Assembly: GCF_039539445.1 (NCBI RefSeq)
Contig: NZ_BAABDD010000028.1
Coordinates: 1-61,967, forward strand
Reading direction: 5' to 3'
Origin: Salinactinospora qingdaonensis
GTDB taxonomy: Bacteria > Actinomycetota > Actinomycetes > Streptosporangiales > Streptosporangiaceae
Length of the DNA: 61,967 nucleotides
Below are positions 7,998-15,555 of the stretch, piece by piece. The position numbers were made by a program, and so were the translations under genes. Under the pieces are notes generated by a model that had not been told where the DNA came from, searched no databases, and saw only the letters and a program-made list of their open reading frames with translations. The first letter of the stretch is position 1. The number at the start of each line of letters is the position of its first letter.

Positions 7998-8505
7998 GAA
8001 TCCCCTTCCAGCAAGCGTTCGGCCGAACTCCGCGAACCCGGCCTATTGGCCCTGGTCATTGTGCCACGTAACGGGTGATTGGTTACCACGGGTTCCGGGG
8101 CTCGCAGGTGCGACCCCCATGGTTTTACCCAACTGTTGCCCGATCCATCGCCCCGATTTTCGCCCGTCGAACCGGAGTCTCACGGTTAGCCCCCCGTATT
8201 TTCTCGCCATCGCCACGCCCGATAAGGCCATCCCAATTTAATGAGGTCGGTGTCACCGCTGTGTCGCCGGCGGGTAACGGAGCCGTAGTGGACTCCCGAT
8301 GCCGATGGGAACAGCGCCGGGGCTCGTGCGGCAGTGGCCAGCGCCACACTTCTGCCCGCCCGCCCGTGCATAGAGGACGGTAGGCAGGCAAGGACAGCCA
8401 ATTGTCACCTCTTGGCGGCGTGCCCGACCGCGGAGCTTTGCCCCGCGGCGCTGCCGGGAAATCGCTACGATGAGTCGCGCCAAATCCGGACGAGGAGGCG
8501 CTTCA
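7998..8505. other. Intergenic region between the mycosin-like gene and the DUF3263 gene
   Basis: A divergent intergenic stretch of about 500 bp. Short open frames on both strands lack convincing ribosome sites or family features. It presumably contains the promoters of the two flanking genes. I see no clear operator, riboswitch or RNA gene. Confidence 0.4.
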
Positions 8506-8829
8506 ATGTCGAATCCCGGGCCGTTCGGCCAGCAGCCCCCCAATACGTCGGCTGACCGTGCAACGTCCGCCGAGGAGCCCCACCTATCTGAACGCGACCA
8601 GCGGATACTCGCCTTCGAACGCCAATGGTGGAAACTCGAAGGCTCGAAGGAACAGGCCATCCGCGACCACTTTGGATTCTCGCCCACGCGCTACTATCAA
8701 CTGCTCAACGGTCTCGTCGAGCGTCCGGAGGCCCTCGCCTTCGACCCCATGACCGTGAAACGTATCCGTCGTATGCGAGCCGACCGTCGGCGCCGCCGCA
8801 CCGCTCGCATGCTGGGCATCCAACTCTGA
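8506..8829 (+). CDS. DUF3263 family protein
   Basis: A 107-residue actinobacterial protein. The conserved part runs from about residue 28: an ILAFERQWWKLEGSKEQAIRDHF segment (read in two pieces, ILAFERQWWK and LEGSKEQAIRDHF), then YYQLLNGLVERPEAL and a highly basic C-terminal helix. The helix-turn-helix look and basic tail suggest nucleic-acid binding, but the function is unknown. ATG 8506 is preferred over ATG 8470 because GAGGAGG lies 6-8 nt upstream. It is followed by otsB on the same strand after 64 bp. Confidence 0.85.
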   Translation: MSNPGPFGQQPPNTSADRATSAEEPHLSERDQRILAFERQWWKLEGSKEQAIRDHFGFSPTRYYQLLNGLVERPEALAFDPMTVKRIRRMRADRRRRRTARMLGIQL

Positions 8830-8893
8830 GGGCGCCGCGGTATCCCGCCGGCCCCTTTCAGGCCATCAGCCGCCGACAGATGAGACCGTAGCC

Positions 8894-9724
8894 ATGAGCC
8901 TGCCCCACCCCACCACCGACACCGGCGCAGCCGCGCTGGATCGCGTCATGGGCGACCCCCACGGCGCTGTCCTCGCCCTGGACTTCGATGGAACCCTCGC
9001 GCCGATCGTCCCCAACCCCAGCGATGCCCGTGCCCACCCCGGCGTGGTCGAGGAACTCGCGCGGCTGTCCCCTCTGCTGCGTTCCATCGTCATCGTGACC
9101 GGGCGCCCGGCCGACGTGGCCGTAGAGTACGGCAACCTCACCAAGGTCAACGGCATCGTCGTGCTTGGCCAGTACGGCAGGGAACGCTGGGAGGGCGGCC
9201 GGCTCACCGTGCCCGAGCCCCCGCCCGGCGTCGCCCTGGCTCGGGCTGAACTGCCCGAACTACTCGCCCGAGCGGACGCTCCCGAGGGCACCTCGATCGA
9301 GGACAAGCGGATCGCGCTGGCGGTGCACACCCGTCGCACCCCCGAGCCGCATGCGGCGCTCGAACTGCTGCGGGCCCCGCTCGCCGAATTGGCCGAGCGT
9401 GCCGAGCTCGCGGTCGAGCCGGGACGTATGGTCATCGAGCTGCGCCCTCACGGGATGGACAAGGGAGCGGCGCTCACCGACTTCGTCACCGACCTGTCGG
9501 CCACCTCGGTGGTCTACGCCGGAGACGATCTCGGCGACCTCGCCGCCTTTGCCGCCCTTGAACAGTTGCGCGAACGCGGCGTCGCCGGCCTCAAAGTGTG
9601 TAGCGCCGCCGGCACGGCCGAGAATGTCGCAGCGCTGGTCGAACGGGCCGATGTCGTCGTCGACGGTCCGGCCGGGGTGGCCGAGCTGCTGACCGGACTG
9701 GCCGACGCGCTACAGCAGCGTTAG
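8894..9724 (+). CDS. otsB: Trehalose-6-phosphate phosphatase OtsB
   Basis: A HAD-superfamily phosphatase (276 aa) that removes phosphate from trehalose-6-phosphate to give trehalose. Motif I is DFDGTLAPI near residue 29 (nucleophile first Asp). Motif II is VTGRPADV near 70. Motif III/IV lies at MDKGAAL with the acidic GDDLGDLAAF near 210. OtsA, which makes the substrate, is encoded convergently just downstream, with a hairpin and a MITE-like element between them. Confidence 0.93.
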   Translation: MSLPHPTTDTGAAALDRVMGDPHGAVLALDFDGTLAPIVPNPSDARAHPGVVEELARLSPLLRSIVIVTGRPADVAVEYGNLTKVNGIVVLGQYGRERWEGGRLTVPEPPPGVALARAELPELLARADAPEGTSIEDKRIALAVHTRRTPEPHAALELLRAPLAELAERAELAVEPGRMVIELRPHGMDKGAALTDFVTDLSATSVVYAGDDLGDLAAFAALEQLRERGVAGLKVCSAAGTAENVAALVERADVVVDGPAGVAELLTGLADALQQR

Positions 9725-9738
9725 GTGGCGCTGTCCTT

Positions 9739-9761
9739 GCCCGCGGCCCACGGCCGCGGGC
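9739..9761. terminator. Hairpin downstream of otsB
   Basis: GCCCGCGGCC at 9739-9748 pairs perfectly with GGCCGCGGGC at 9752-9761 around a 3-nt loop, 15 bp after the otsB stop. There is no T-run immediately after it, as is common for actinomycete terminators. Confidence 0.65.
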
Positions 9762-9773
9762 CTTGCCGTGGGG

Positions 9774-9934
9774 TTAAGTTCTGTTTTTTGAAAAGGGCGG
9801 CGAGAAACGGCGGTGGGCACAAGCGGGTGGGCACCTCCGCCCTCGCCCCGTGGGTTGCCGAGCTCGCGAAGCGATCGAGGCAGGAGCGAACAAAGAACAC
9901 CCCCGCCCCAGTCGTCCGAAAAACAACAACCTAG
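9774..9934 (+). mobile_element. MITE-like element, copy A (otsB-otsA)
   Basis: About 161 bp, non-coding. It begins TTAAGTTCTGTTTTTTG and ends CGAAAAACAACAACCTAG; the ends are imperfect inverted repeats (GTT-T-TTTTT type). It shares its left end (AAGGGCGGCGAG), its central core (GCGATCGAGGCA with flanks, 9860-9897) and its right end with the element at 55548-55719. The terminal CTAG supplies the stop codon of otsA on the complementary strand (9931-9933). It encodes no transposase, so a parent element elsewhere would have moved it. Confidence 0.6.
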
Positions 9935-11370
9935 CCCAGTGCCCGCAACTGGTCGGTGAACCAGCGCTGTGGCGGCAGCGCCGTGGCCGCCTCCACCATG
10001 CGTTCGCACCGAGCGCGCCGTTCCTCCTGGGGCATCGTCAAGCCCTTGTGGAGGGCCTCGGTGGTCTCGCTGATGTCGTAAGGGTTGATCAGGAGCGCGT
10101 TTTTACCGAGATCGTCGGCGGCGCCGGCCTCAGTGGACAGCACCACCGCACACCCCTCAAGCGACAGCACCGGCCCTTCCTTGGCTACGAGGTTCATCCC
10201 GTCGCGGATGGGGTTGACCAGGAGCACGTCGGCGATCTGGTACGAGGCCAGCGACCGGGGGAAGTCGTCGTTGACCTCCAGGATCAACGGGGTCCAGTCG
10301 TCGGTGCCGAACTCCTCGTTGATCTCCTTGGCGAGCCGTTGCACGGCGGCGGTGTACTCCCGGTACTCCGGCACGTCGCCGCGGCTGGGGTAGGCGTAGG
10401 CCATGTGCGTCACCCGCCCCCGCCACTCCGGCCGGGTCGCCAGCAGTTCGCGGTAGGCGGCCAACCCCCGGACGATGTTCTTGGACAGTTCGGTGCGGTC
10501 GACTCGGACGATGAGCTTGCGGTCGCCCACCAGTTCGCGCAGCTCCCCACGGCGCTGGGCCACGTCGTCGGCCTCGGCACGCTCGCGCAGGAAGGCTCCG
10601 TCGGCGCCCAGCCCGTGCACTCCTACCTTGACGATCCGGCCGCCGAACTGCACCGTGCGGGCCCTGCGGTCGACGCCGGCGTGCAGGAAGCGTGCGCAGC
10701 ACTCCAGGAAGGCGTCGGCCCAGCGGGAGCTGAGGAATCCCAGATGGTCGGCGCCGAGCATGCCCTCCAGCAATTCCCTGCCGACATCGGTGGGCAGCAT
10801 CCGGAAGTACTCCGGTGGGGCCCAGGGGGTGTGAGAGAAATGGGCGATGCGCAGGTCGGGCCGGCGTCCGCGCACCATGCGCGGCACCAGCGCGAGGTGG
10901 TAGTCCTGCACCGCGACCTTCGCTCCCTCGCCGGCTCCGGTGACCAGCGCCTCGGCAAACGCGGCGTTGTAGGAGCGGTAGTTCTCCCACTGGTGCCGGA
11001 ATGTGGCGTCGAAGCCGGGTTTGTTGGGGGTGTCGTAGAGCATGTGGTGGACGAACCACAGGGTCGAGTTGGCCACCCACGTATAGGCGTCGGCGAAGGT
11101 TTCGGGCGCGATGTCGAGCATGCGCACACGCGCGCCGCCGAGATCGAAGCCGGCTTGGTCGAGCCGCCCCTCGGGGGCTGCGGCCACGGCTTTGCGGTCG
11201 GCGTCCGACAGTGCCGCGCACACCCACAGCGTTTCGATGTCGGCGGCTACGGAGCTCAGCCCGGAGACCAGTCCGCCACCGCCGCGCCGGAAGGCCAGGG
11301 AGCCGTCGTCGGCGACCGAGAAGGACACCGGGCCTCTGTTGGACGCGACGAGGATCTGTGCCTTGTCCAC
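9931..11370 (-). CDS. otsA: Trehalose-6-phosphate synthase OtsA
   Basis: A GT20 glycosyltransferase of about 479 residues that joins glucose from a nucleotide sugar to glucose-6-phosphate. The N-terminal donor/acceptor loop ILVASNRGPVSF is followed by GGGGLVSGL. Further motifs are VQDYHLALVPRMVRGRRPDL, HTPWAPPEYFRMLP and the C-terminal DGMNLVAKE with LSTEAGAADDLG. I used the GTG at 11370 (VDKAQIL); GTG 11382 is nearly as good, with GGGAGAG close by. The open frame to 11541 looks unsupported. The stop codon lies in the terminal CTAG of the MITE-like element. Confidence 0.92.
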   Translation of the reverse strand: MDKAQILVASNRGPVSFSVADDGSLAFRRGGGGLVSGLSSVAADIETLWVCAALSDADRKAVAAAPEGRLDQAGFDLGGARVRMLDIAPETFADAYTWVANSTLWFVHHMLYDTPNKPGFDATFRHQWENYRSYNAAFAEALVTGAGEGAKVAVQDYHLALVPRMVRGRRPDLRIAHFSHTPWAPPEYFRMLPTDVGRELLEGMLGADHLGFLSSRWADAFLECCARFLHAGVDRRARTVQFGGRIVKVGVHGLGADGAFLRERAEADDVAQRRGELRELVGDRKLIVRVDRTELSKNIVRGLAAYRELLATRPEWRGRVTHMAYAYPSRGDVPEYREYTAAVQRLAKEINEEFGTDDWTPLILEVNDDFPRSLASYQIADVLLVNPIRDGMNLVAKEGPVLSLEGCAVVLSTEAGAADDLGKNALLINPYDISETTEALHKGLTMPQEERRARCERMVEAATALPPQRWFTDQLRALG

Positions 11371-11700
11371 CTGATCGTCCACCTCTCCCTTGGGATCCGT
11401 TGCTCCCCACTTAACTACATCGCCGCCCCGAGATGATGGCCGGGGCGATGCCGCGATTGTGACCCGTGGGGCACGTGTGCAAACCCCGCATCCCCTGCCG
11501 GCAACCGTTGCGCAGGTGGCGGTGGGCGTGATGGCCGTCACTGAGTGGAAGCGCGGCGGTGCGCTGCGGCGTCGACAGCGGCGGATGTCGCTTGTTAGCT
11601 AGCTCACCCCGGATAGAAAATCGGACACCGCGTCGGTTACAGTGACCAACGGATCTCGCGCGGCGACATGGTCGGCGATGATCTTCACAACCACATATTG

Positions 11701-11838
11701 CTCATCCAGAGGGGTGGAGGGACCGGCCCTGCGAAGCCCCGGCAACCATCTCGGATTACGTTTCTCGTCAGGTGCGAGGCGGCCGAGGCAGGTGCCAACT
11801 CCGGCCTGTGGTCAAGGTGGCGTACAGGAAAGATGAGG
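11701..11838 (+). promoter_or_regulatory. SAM-I (S-box) riboswitch
   Basis: The leader starts CTCATCCAGAG and continues GGTGGAGGGAC, GGCCCTGCGAAGCCC, GGCAACC and later GGTGCCAACTCC, closing with GAAAGATGAG. This is the conserved order of an S-box aptamer. The 5' CTCATC (11701-11706) pairs with GATGAG (11832-11837) to make P1. The ribosome site GAGGGGAG starts inside that P1 strand, 10-14 nt before the ATG at 11852, and no terminator is visible. Control is therefore probably translational, with S-adenosylmethionine shutting off the downstream threonine-synthase-like gene. The 330 bp between otsA and this aptamer show no gene. Confidence 0.93.
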
Positions 11839-11851
11839 GGAGAAGCCTCGC

Positions 11852-13126
11852 ATGGCGACGATCGCCACGGAACCGACGAGAACCGACCAGCCCACGATCC
11901 GCTCTTTCGGCCCGGCAGCCGCGCTGTCATGTCGCGAGTGTGGTGAGCGCTACGATCTCACTCCGCGCTTCGCGTGTGACTTCTGTTTCGGCCCCTTGGA
12001 GATCGCTTACGACTTCGAGGGGATCACGCGCGCCGCCATTGAGCGGGGACCCGCCAACATCTGGCGCTACGCCGGGCTGCTGCCCGTACCGGACAACGTC
12101 CGCGAGTTGCCCAACATGAACCCGGGGCTGACTCCGCTGGTCCAGGCCGACCGCCTCGCTGCTGAGCTGGGCATGCGCTCGCTTCACATCAAGGACGACT
12201 CGGGCAACCCCACACACTCCTTCAAGGACCGCGTCGTGGCTATGGCGGTCGAGGCCGCGCGCGTCTTCGGTTTCACCACGCTTTCGTGCTCCTCTACAGG
12301 CAACCTGGCCGGCGCAGTGGGGGCCGCCGCAGCGCGCGCTGGTTTCAAGTCCTGCGTGTTCATCCCGGCCGGCCTGGAGCAGGGCAAGATCGTCATGGCC
12401 GCCATCTACGGCGGGCGGGTCGTGGCCCTCGACGGCAACTACGACGACGTGAACCGTTTCTGCTCGGAGCTGATGGGCGACCCGGCCGGTGAGGACTGGG
12501 GGTTTGTCAACGTCAACCTCCGCCCCTACTACGCTGAGGGCTCGAAGTCCCTGGCCTACGAGATCGCCGAGCAGCTCGGCTGGCGGCTGCCCGATCAGGT
12601 CATCGTCCCCATCGCCTCCGGGTCCCAGCTCACCAAGATCGACAAGGGGCTGCGGGAACTGATCCAATTGGGTCTGGTCGAGGACAAGCCCTACCGGATC
12701 TTCGGGGCCCAGGCCACGGGGTGCTCCCCGGTGGCCCAGGCGTGGGAGAGCGGCTACGACGTCATTCAGCCCGTCAAGCCCGACACCATCGCCAAATCAC
12801 TGGCCATCGGAAACCCCGCCGACGGTCCTTACGTCCTCGACGTGTGCCAGCGCACCGGAGGCGCTGTGGCTCACGTCAGTGACGCCGAGATCGTCGACTC
12901 CATCAACCTGCTGGCGCGTACCGAGGGGGTCTTCGCCGAGACGGCCGGCGGCGTCACGACCGGCGTGCTGCGCAAGCTCCTCTCCCAGGGCGCGCTCGAC
13001 CCCGCGGCCGAGACCGTGGTCCTCAACACCGGTGACGGGCTGAAGACGCTCAACGCCGTTGAGGCGGGGGTCACCGCGACGGTTCCGCCCTCCCTCGATG
13101 CCTTCAAGGACGCTGGCCTGCTGTAA
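11852..13126 (+). CDS. thrC: Threonine-synthase-family PLP enzyme, probable MetM-type homocysteine synthase
   Basis: A 424-residue fold-type II PLP enzyme. An N-terminal zinc ribbon (Cys27, Cys30, Cys42, Cys45) is followed by the threonine-synthase core with PLP lysine Lys125 in THSFKDRV. Threonine synthase turns O-phosphohomoserine into threonine. Here the gene is under a SAM riboswitch and followed 65 bp on by a ubiquitin-like sulfur carrier. That fits sulfur transfer to O-phosphohomoserine to form homocysteine, as I recall being reported for MetM/MetO pairs in Streptomyces. A conventional threonine synthase cannot be excluded from sequence alone; a second thrC beside hom and thrB elsewhere would support the MetM reading. 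Confidence 0.85.
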   Translation: MATIATEPTRTDQPTIRSFGPAAALSCRECGERYDLTPRFACDFCFGPLEIAYDFEGITRAAIERGPANIWRYAGLLPVPDNVRELPNMNPGLTPLVQADRLAAELGMRSLHIKDDSGNPTHSFKDRVVAMAVEAARVFGFTTLSCSSTGNLAGAVGAAAARAGFKSCVFIPAGLEQGKIVMAAIYGGRVVALDGNYDDVNRFCSELMGDPAGEDWGFVNVNLRPYYAEGSKSLAYEIAEQLGWRLPDQVIVPIASGSQLTKIDKGLRELIQLGLVEDKPYRIFGAQATGCSPVAQAWESGYDVIQPVKPDTIAKSLAIGNPADGPYVLDVCQRTGGAVAHVSDAEIVDSINLLARTEGVFAETAGGVTTGVLRKLLSQGALDPAAETVVLNTGDGLKTLNAVEAGVTATVPPSLDAFKDAGLL

Positions 13127-13191
13127 CGTCCAGAACCGTCTTGGGGTCTCCGCTGCCCCCACCCGATCAGTCAAGGAGTTGAGCGCACGCA

Positions 13192-13470
13192 ATGAGCGTC
13201 AGTGTCCGTGTCCCGACCATCCTGCGCAGCTACACCAAGGACGCCGCCGAGGTGACGGCCGAGGGCTCCTCCCTCAAGGAGGTCATCAACCACCTTGAGG
13301 CCGAATACCCCGGTATCCAGGCCCGCATCCTCGACGACAACGGCAAGATCCGCCGTTTCGTCAACGTCTATGTGGGTGACGAGGACGTTCGGTTCGCCGA
13401 CGGCCTCGATACCGCCACGCCCGAGGGGTGCCAGGTGTCGGTCATCCCCGCGGTCGCCGGTGGCTGCTAG
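13192..13470 (+). CDS. MoaD/ThiS-like (CysO/MetO-type) sulfur carrier protein ending Gly-Gly-Cys
   Basis: A 92-residue beta-grasp protein. It has the MoaD pattern SVRVPTILRSYT, GSSLKEVINHLEAEYPGI, RRFVNVYVGDEDVR and a C-terminal SVIPAVAGG followed by one Cys. In this family a terminal Gly-Gly is adenylated and thiocarboxylated by an E1-like enzyme to donate sulfide. The extra Cys implies removal by a JAMM-type peptidase first, or that this is a stored cysteine adduct form. ATG with AAGGAG upstream. It forms an operon with the threonine-synthase-like gene and ends at a strong terminator. No E1 or JAMM gene is in the window. Confidence 0.88.
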   Translation: MSVSVRVPTILRSYTKDAAEVTAEGSSLKEVINHLEAEYPGIQARILDDNGKIRRFVNVYVGDEDVRFADGLDTATPEGCQVSVIPAVAGGC

Positions 13471-13531
13471 GTCACTGCGCGCGCTCGTGGCCGCCGCGTC
13501 GCCACGTCATCACCCAACGCGGCCGTAACCG

Positions 13532-13581
13532 CCCGGTTCCGGGCCCGTCGCCCTCGTCGACGGGCCCGGAACCGGGCTTTT
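13532..13581 (+). terminator. Intrinsic terminator after the thrC-like/MoaD-like operon
   Basis: A perfect 19-bp stem (CCCGGTTCCGGGCCCGTCG at 13532-13550 with its complement at 13558-13576) has a 7-nt loop and is followed by CTTTTTCG. It is a textbook Rho-independent terminator. Confidence 0.92.
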
Positions 13582-13631
13582 TCGTTGTGCTGACCTGCGG
13601 CTGACGCTCTGGAGAAAACCGCGCTGCGACA

Positions 13632-13658
13632 TTTGCACTCCCCATTGGAGAGTGCTAG
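13632..13658. promoter_or_regulatory. Imperfect CIRCE element upstream of groEL
   Basis: TTTGCACTC-N9-GAGTGCTAG differs from the consensus CIRCE at one base in each arm. It lies 11 bp upstream of a perfect CIRCE. HrcA would bind both to repress groEL outside heat stress. Confidence 0.85.
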
Positions 13659-13669
13659 AAAAGGGATCG

Positions 13670-13696
13670 TTAGCACTCAGTCATTATGAGTGCTAA
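13670..13696. promoter_or_regulatory. Perfect CIRCE operator (HrcA site)
   Basis: TTAGCACTC-N9-GAGTGCTAA matches the CIRCE consensus exactly. It lies about 125 bp before the groEL ATG, so the transcript has a moderately long leader. HrcA repression is established for this element in actinobacteria. Confidence 0.95.
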
Positions 13697-13819
13697 ATCA
13701 GGATCGAGGCGATGAGGCCGCGGTCTCCGGTGGACGGAATCCGGAACGCCGCGGTCGTCCGTCGCGGGCGTCGGCTCGTTCCTTCGCGTATCAGACGGTC
13801 CCGGGAGGACAGGAAGTCT

Positions 13820-15451
13820 ATGGCAGCCAAACTGATCGCGTTTGACGAGGAGGCCCGGCGCGGCCTTGAGCGCGGTATGAATCAACTCGCTGACGCCGTC
13901 AAGGTGACGCTGGGCCCCAAGGGGCGCAACGTCGTTCTTGAGAAGAAGTGGGGCGCTCCCACGATTACCAACGACGGTGTCTCTATCGCCAAGGAGATCG
14001 AGCTCGAGGACCCCTGGGAGAAGATCGGGGCTGAGCTGGTCAAGGAGGTCGCTAAGAAGACCGACGACGTCGCCGGTGACGGTACCACCACGGCCACGGT
14101 CCTGGCCCAGGCCCTCGTACGTGAGGGGCTGCGCAACGTCGCCGCCGGCGCCAACCCGGTCGGCCTCAAGCGCGGCATCGAGGCCGCCGTCTCCCGCATC
14201 AGCGAGGAGCTGGCCAACCTCTCCAAGGGCATCGAGACCAAGGAGCAGATCGCCTCAACCGCTTCGATCTCGGCCGGCGACCAGCAGGTCGGCGAGATCA
14301 TCGCCGACGCCATGGACAAGGTCGGCAAGGAAGGCGTCATCACCGTCGAGGAGGGCCAGACCTTCGGGCTGGAGCTGGAGCTCGCCGAGGGTATGCGCTT
14401 CGACAAGGGCTACATCTCGCCCTACTTCGCCACCGACCTGGAGCGCATGGAGACGGTGCTTGAGGACCCCTACATCCTCATCGCCAACCAGAAGATCTCC
14501 AACAACAACGAGTTCCTCCCCATCGTCGAGAAGGTCCTTCAGGCCGGCCGTCCGCTGATGGTCATCGCTGAGGACCTTGAGGGAGGCGCGCTCCAGACGC
14601 TCGTCGTCAACAAGATCCGCGGCACCTTCAAGTCGGTGGCTGTCAAGGCCCCGGGCTTTGGCGACCGTCGCAAGGCCCAACTCAGCGACATCGCCACGCT
14701 CACCGGCGGCCAGGTCATCACCGAAGAGGTGGGCCTGAAGCTGGAGAACACCGAGCTCGACATGCTCGGCCGTGCCCGCAAGGTCGTCGTCACCCGTGAC
14801 GAGACCACCATCGTCGAGGGTGCCGGTGACGCCGAGGCCATCGCCGGCCGCGTCAACGAGATCCGCAACGAGATCGAGCGCACCGACTCCGACTACGACC
14901 GCGAGAAGCTCCAGGAGCGCCTGGCCCGCCTGGCCGGCGGTGTCGCGGTGATCAAGGCCGGCGCCGCCACCGAGGTTGAGCTCAAGGAGCGCAAGCACCG
15001 CATCGAGGACGCGGTGCGCAACGCCAAGGCCGCTGTCGAGGAGGGCATCCTGCCCGGCGGTGGCGTCGCCCTGCTACAGGCCGGCGTTCCGGCGTTCGAG
15101 AAGCTGGAGCTGGAGGGCGACGAGGCCATCGGCGCCGACATCGTCCGCCGCGCCATCGCCGAGCCGCTGCGCCAGATCGCGATCAACTCCGGCCTTGAGG
15201 GCGGGGTTGTCGTGGAGAAGGTCCGCGGCCTGGAGCCCGGCATCGGCCTCAACGCCGCCACGGGCGAGTACACCGACCTGGCCAACGACGGCGTCATCGA
15301 CCCGACCAAGGTGACCCGCTCGGCGTTGCAAAACGCCGCTTCCATCGCCGGTCTGTTCCTGACCACCGAGTCCGTCATCGCCGAGAAGCCGGAGAAGCAG
15401 CAGGCCGCTGCCGCCGCTCCCGGCGCTGACATGGGCGGCATGGACTTCTAG
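13820..15451 (+). CDS. groEL: Chaperonin GroEL (60 kDa), stand-alone copy
   Basis: A 543-residue group I chaperonin subunit. Diagnostic segments are DAVKVTLGPKGRNVVLEKKWGAP, read as DAVKVTLGPKGRNVV and KKWGAPTITNDGV; the ATPase loop DVAGDGTTTATVLAQAL; and the C-terminal GGMDF tail. No groES precedes it, so this is the groEL2-type locus usual in actinobacteria, whose partner groES-groEL operon should be elsewhere. The ATG at 13820 is preceded by AGGACAGGAAG; the open frame back to 13712 covers the leader. Two CIRCE sites indicate HrcA control, and a hairpin follows the stop. Confidence 0.97.
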   Translation: MAAKLIAFDEEARRGLERGMNQLADAVKVTLGPKGRNVVLEKKWGAPTITNDGVSIAKEIELEDPWEKIGAELVKEVAKKTDDVAGDGTTTATVLAQALVREGLRNVAAGANPVGLKRGIEAAVSRISEELANLSKGIETKEQIASTASISAGDQQVGEIIADAMDKVGKEGVITVEEGQTFGLELELAEGMRFDKGYISPYFATDLERMETVLEDPYILIANQKISNNNEFLPIVEKVLQAGRPLMVIAEDLEGGALQTLVVNKIRGTFKSVAVKAPGFGDRRKAQLSDIATLTGGQVITEEVGLKLENTELDMLGRARKVVVTRDETTIVEGAGDAEAIAGRVNEIRNEIERTDSDYDREKLQERLARLAGGVAVIKAGAATEVELKERKHRIEDAVRNAKAAVEEGILPGGGVALLQAGVPAFEKLELEGDEAIGADIVRRAIAEPLRQIAINSGLEGGVVVEKVRGLEPGIGLNAATGEYTDLANDGVIDPTKVTRSALQNAASIAGLFLTTESVIAEKPEKQQAAAAAPGADMGGMDF

Positions 15452-15472
15452 TCCACCTCGCCGATACGGCAA

Positions 15473-15504
15473 GGGCGGTCCCGCAGCCGAGGGGCCGCCC
15501 TTTG
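15473..15504 (+). terminator. Terminator hairpin after groEL
   Basis: GGGCGGTCCC at 15473-15482 pairs with GGGGCCGCCC at 15491-15500 (one mismatch) over an 8-nt loop, followed by TTTG, 21 bp past the groEL stop. It also lies beyond the end of the convergent R2lox gene. Confidence 0.75.
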
Positions 15505-15555
15505 TCATGTCGCTGTCCTCCCGGCCGAGCCGGGGCCCAGCGCGACAGTGGCAAG

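Noticed and set aside
9850..11436. A 528-codon rightward open frame
   Set aside because: It is antisense to otsA and has no family resemblance.
11642..11836. A 64-codon frame upstream of the threonine-synthase-like gene
   Set aside because: It lies across the SAM riboswitch, whose conserved RNA elements explain the sequence.
13712..13819. 36-codon N-terminal extension of GroEL
   Set aside because: GroEL begins at MAAKLIAF with a good ribosome site. The extension covers the untranslated leader after the CIRCE sites.
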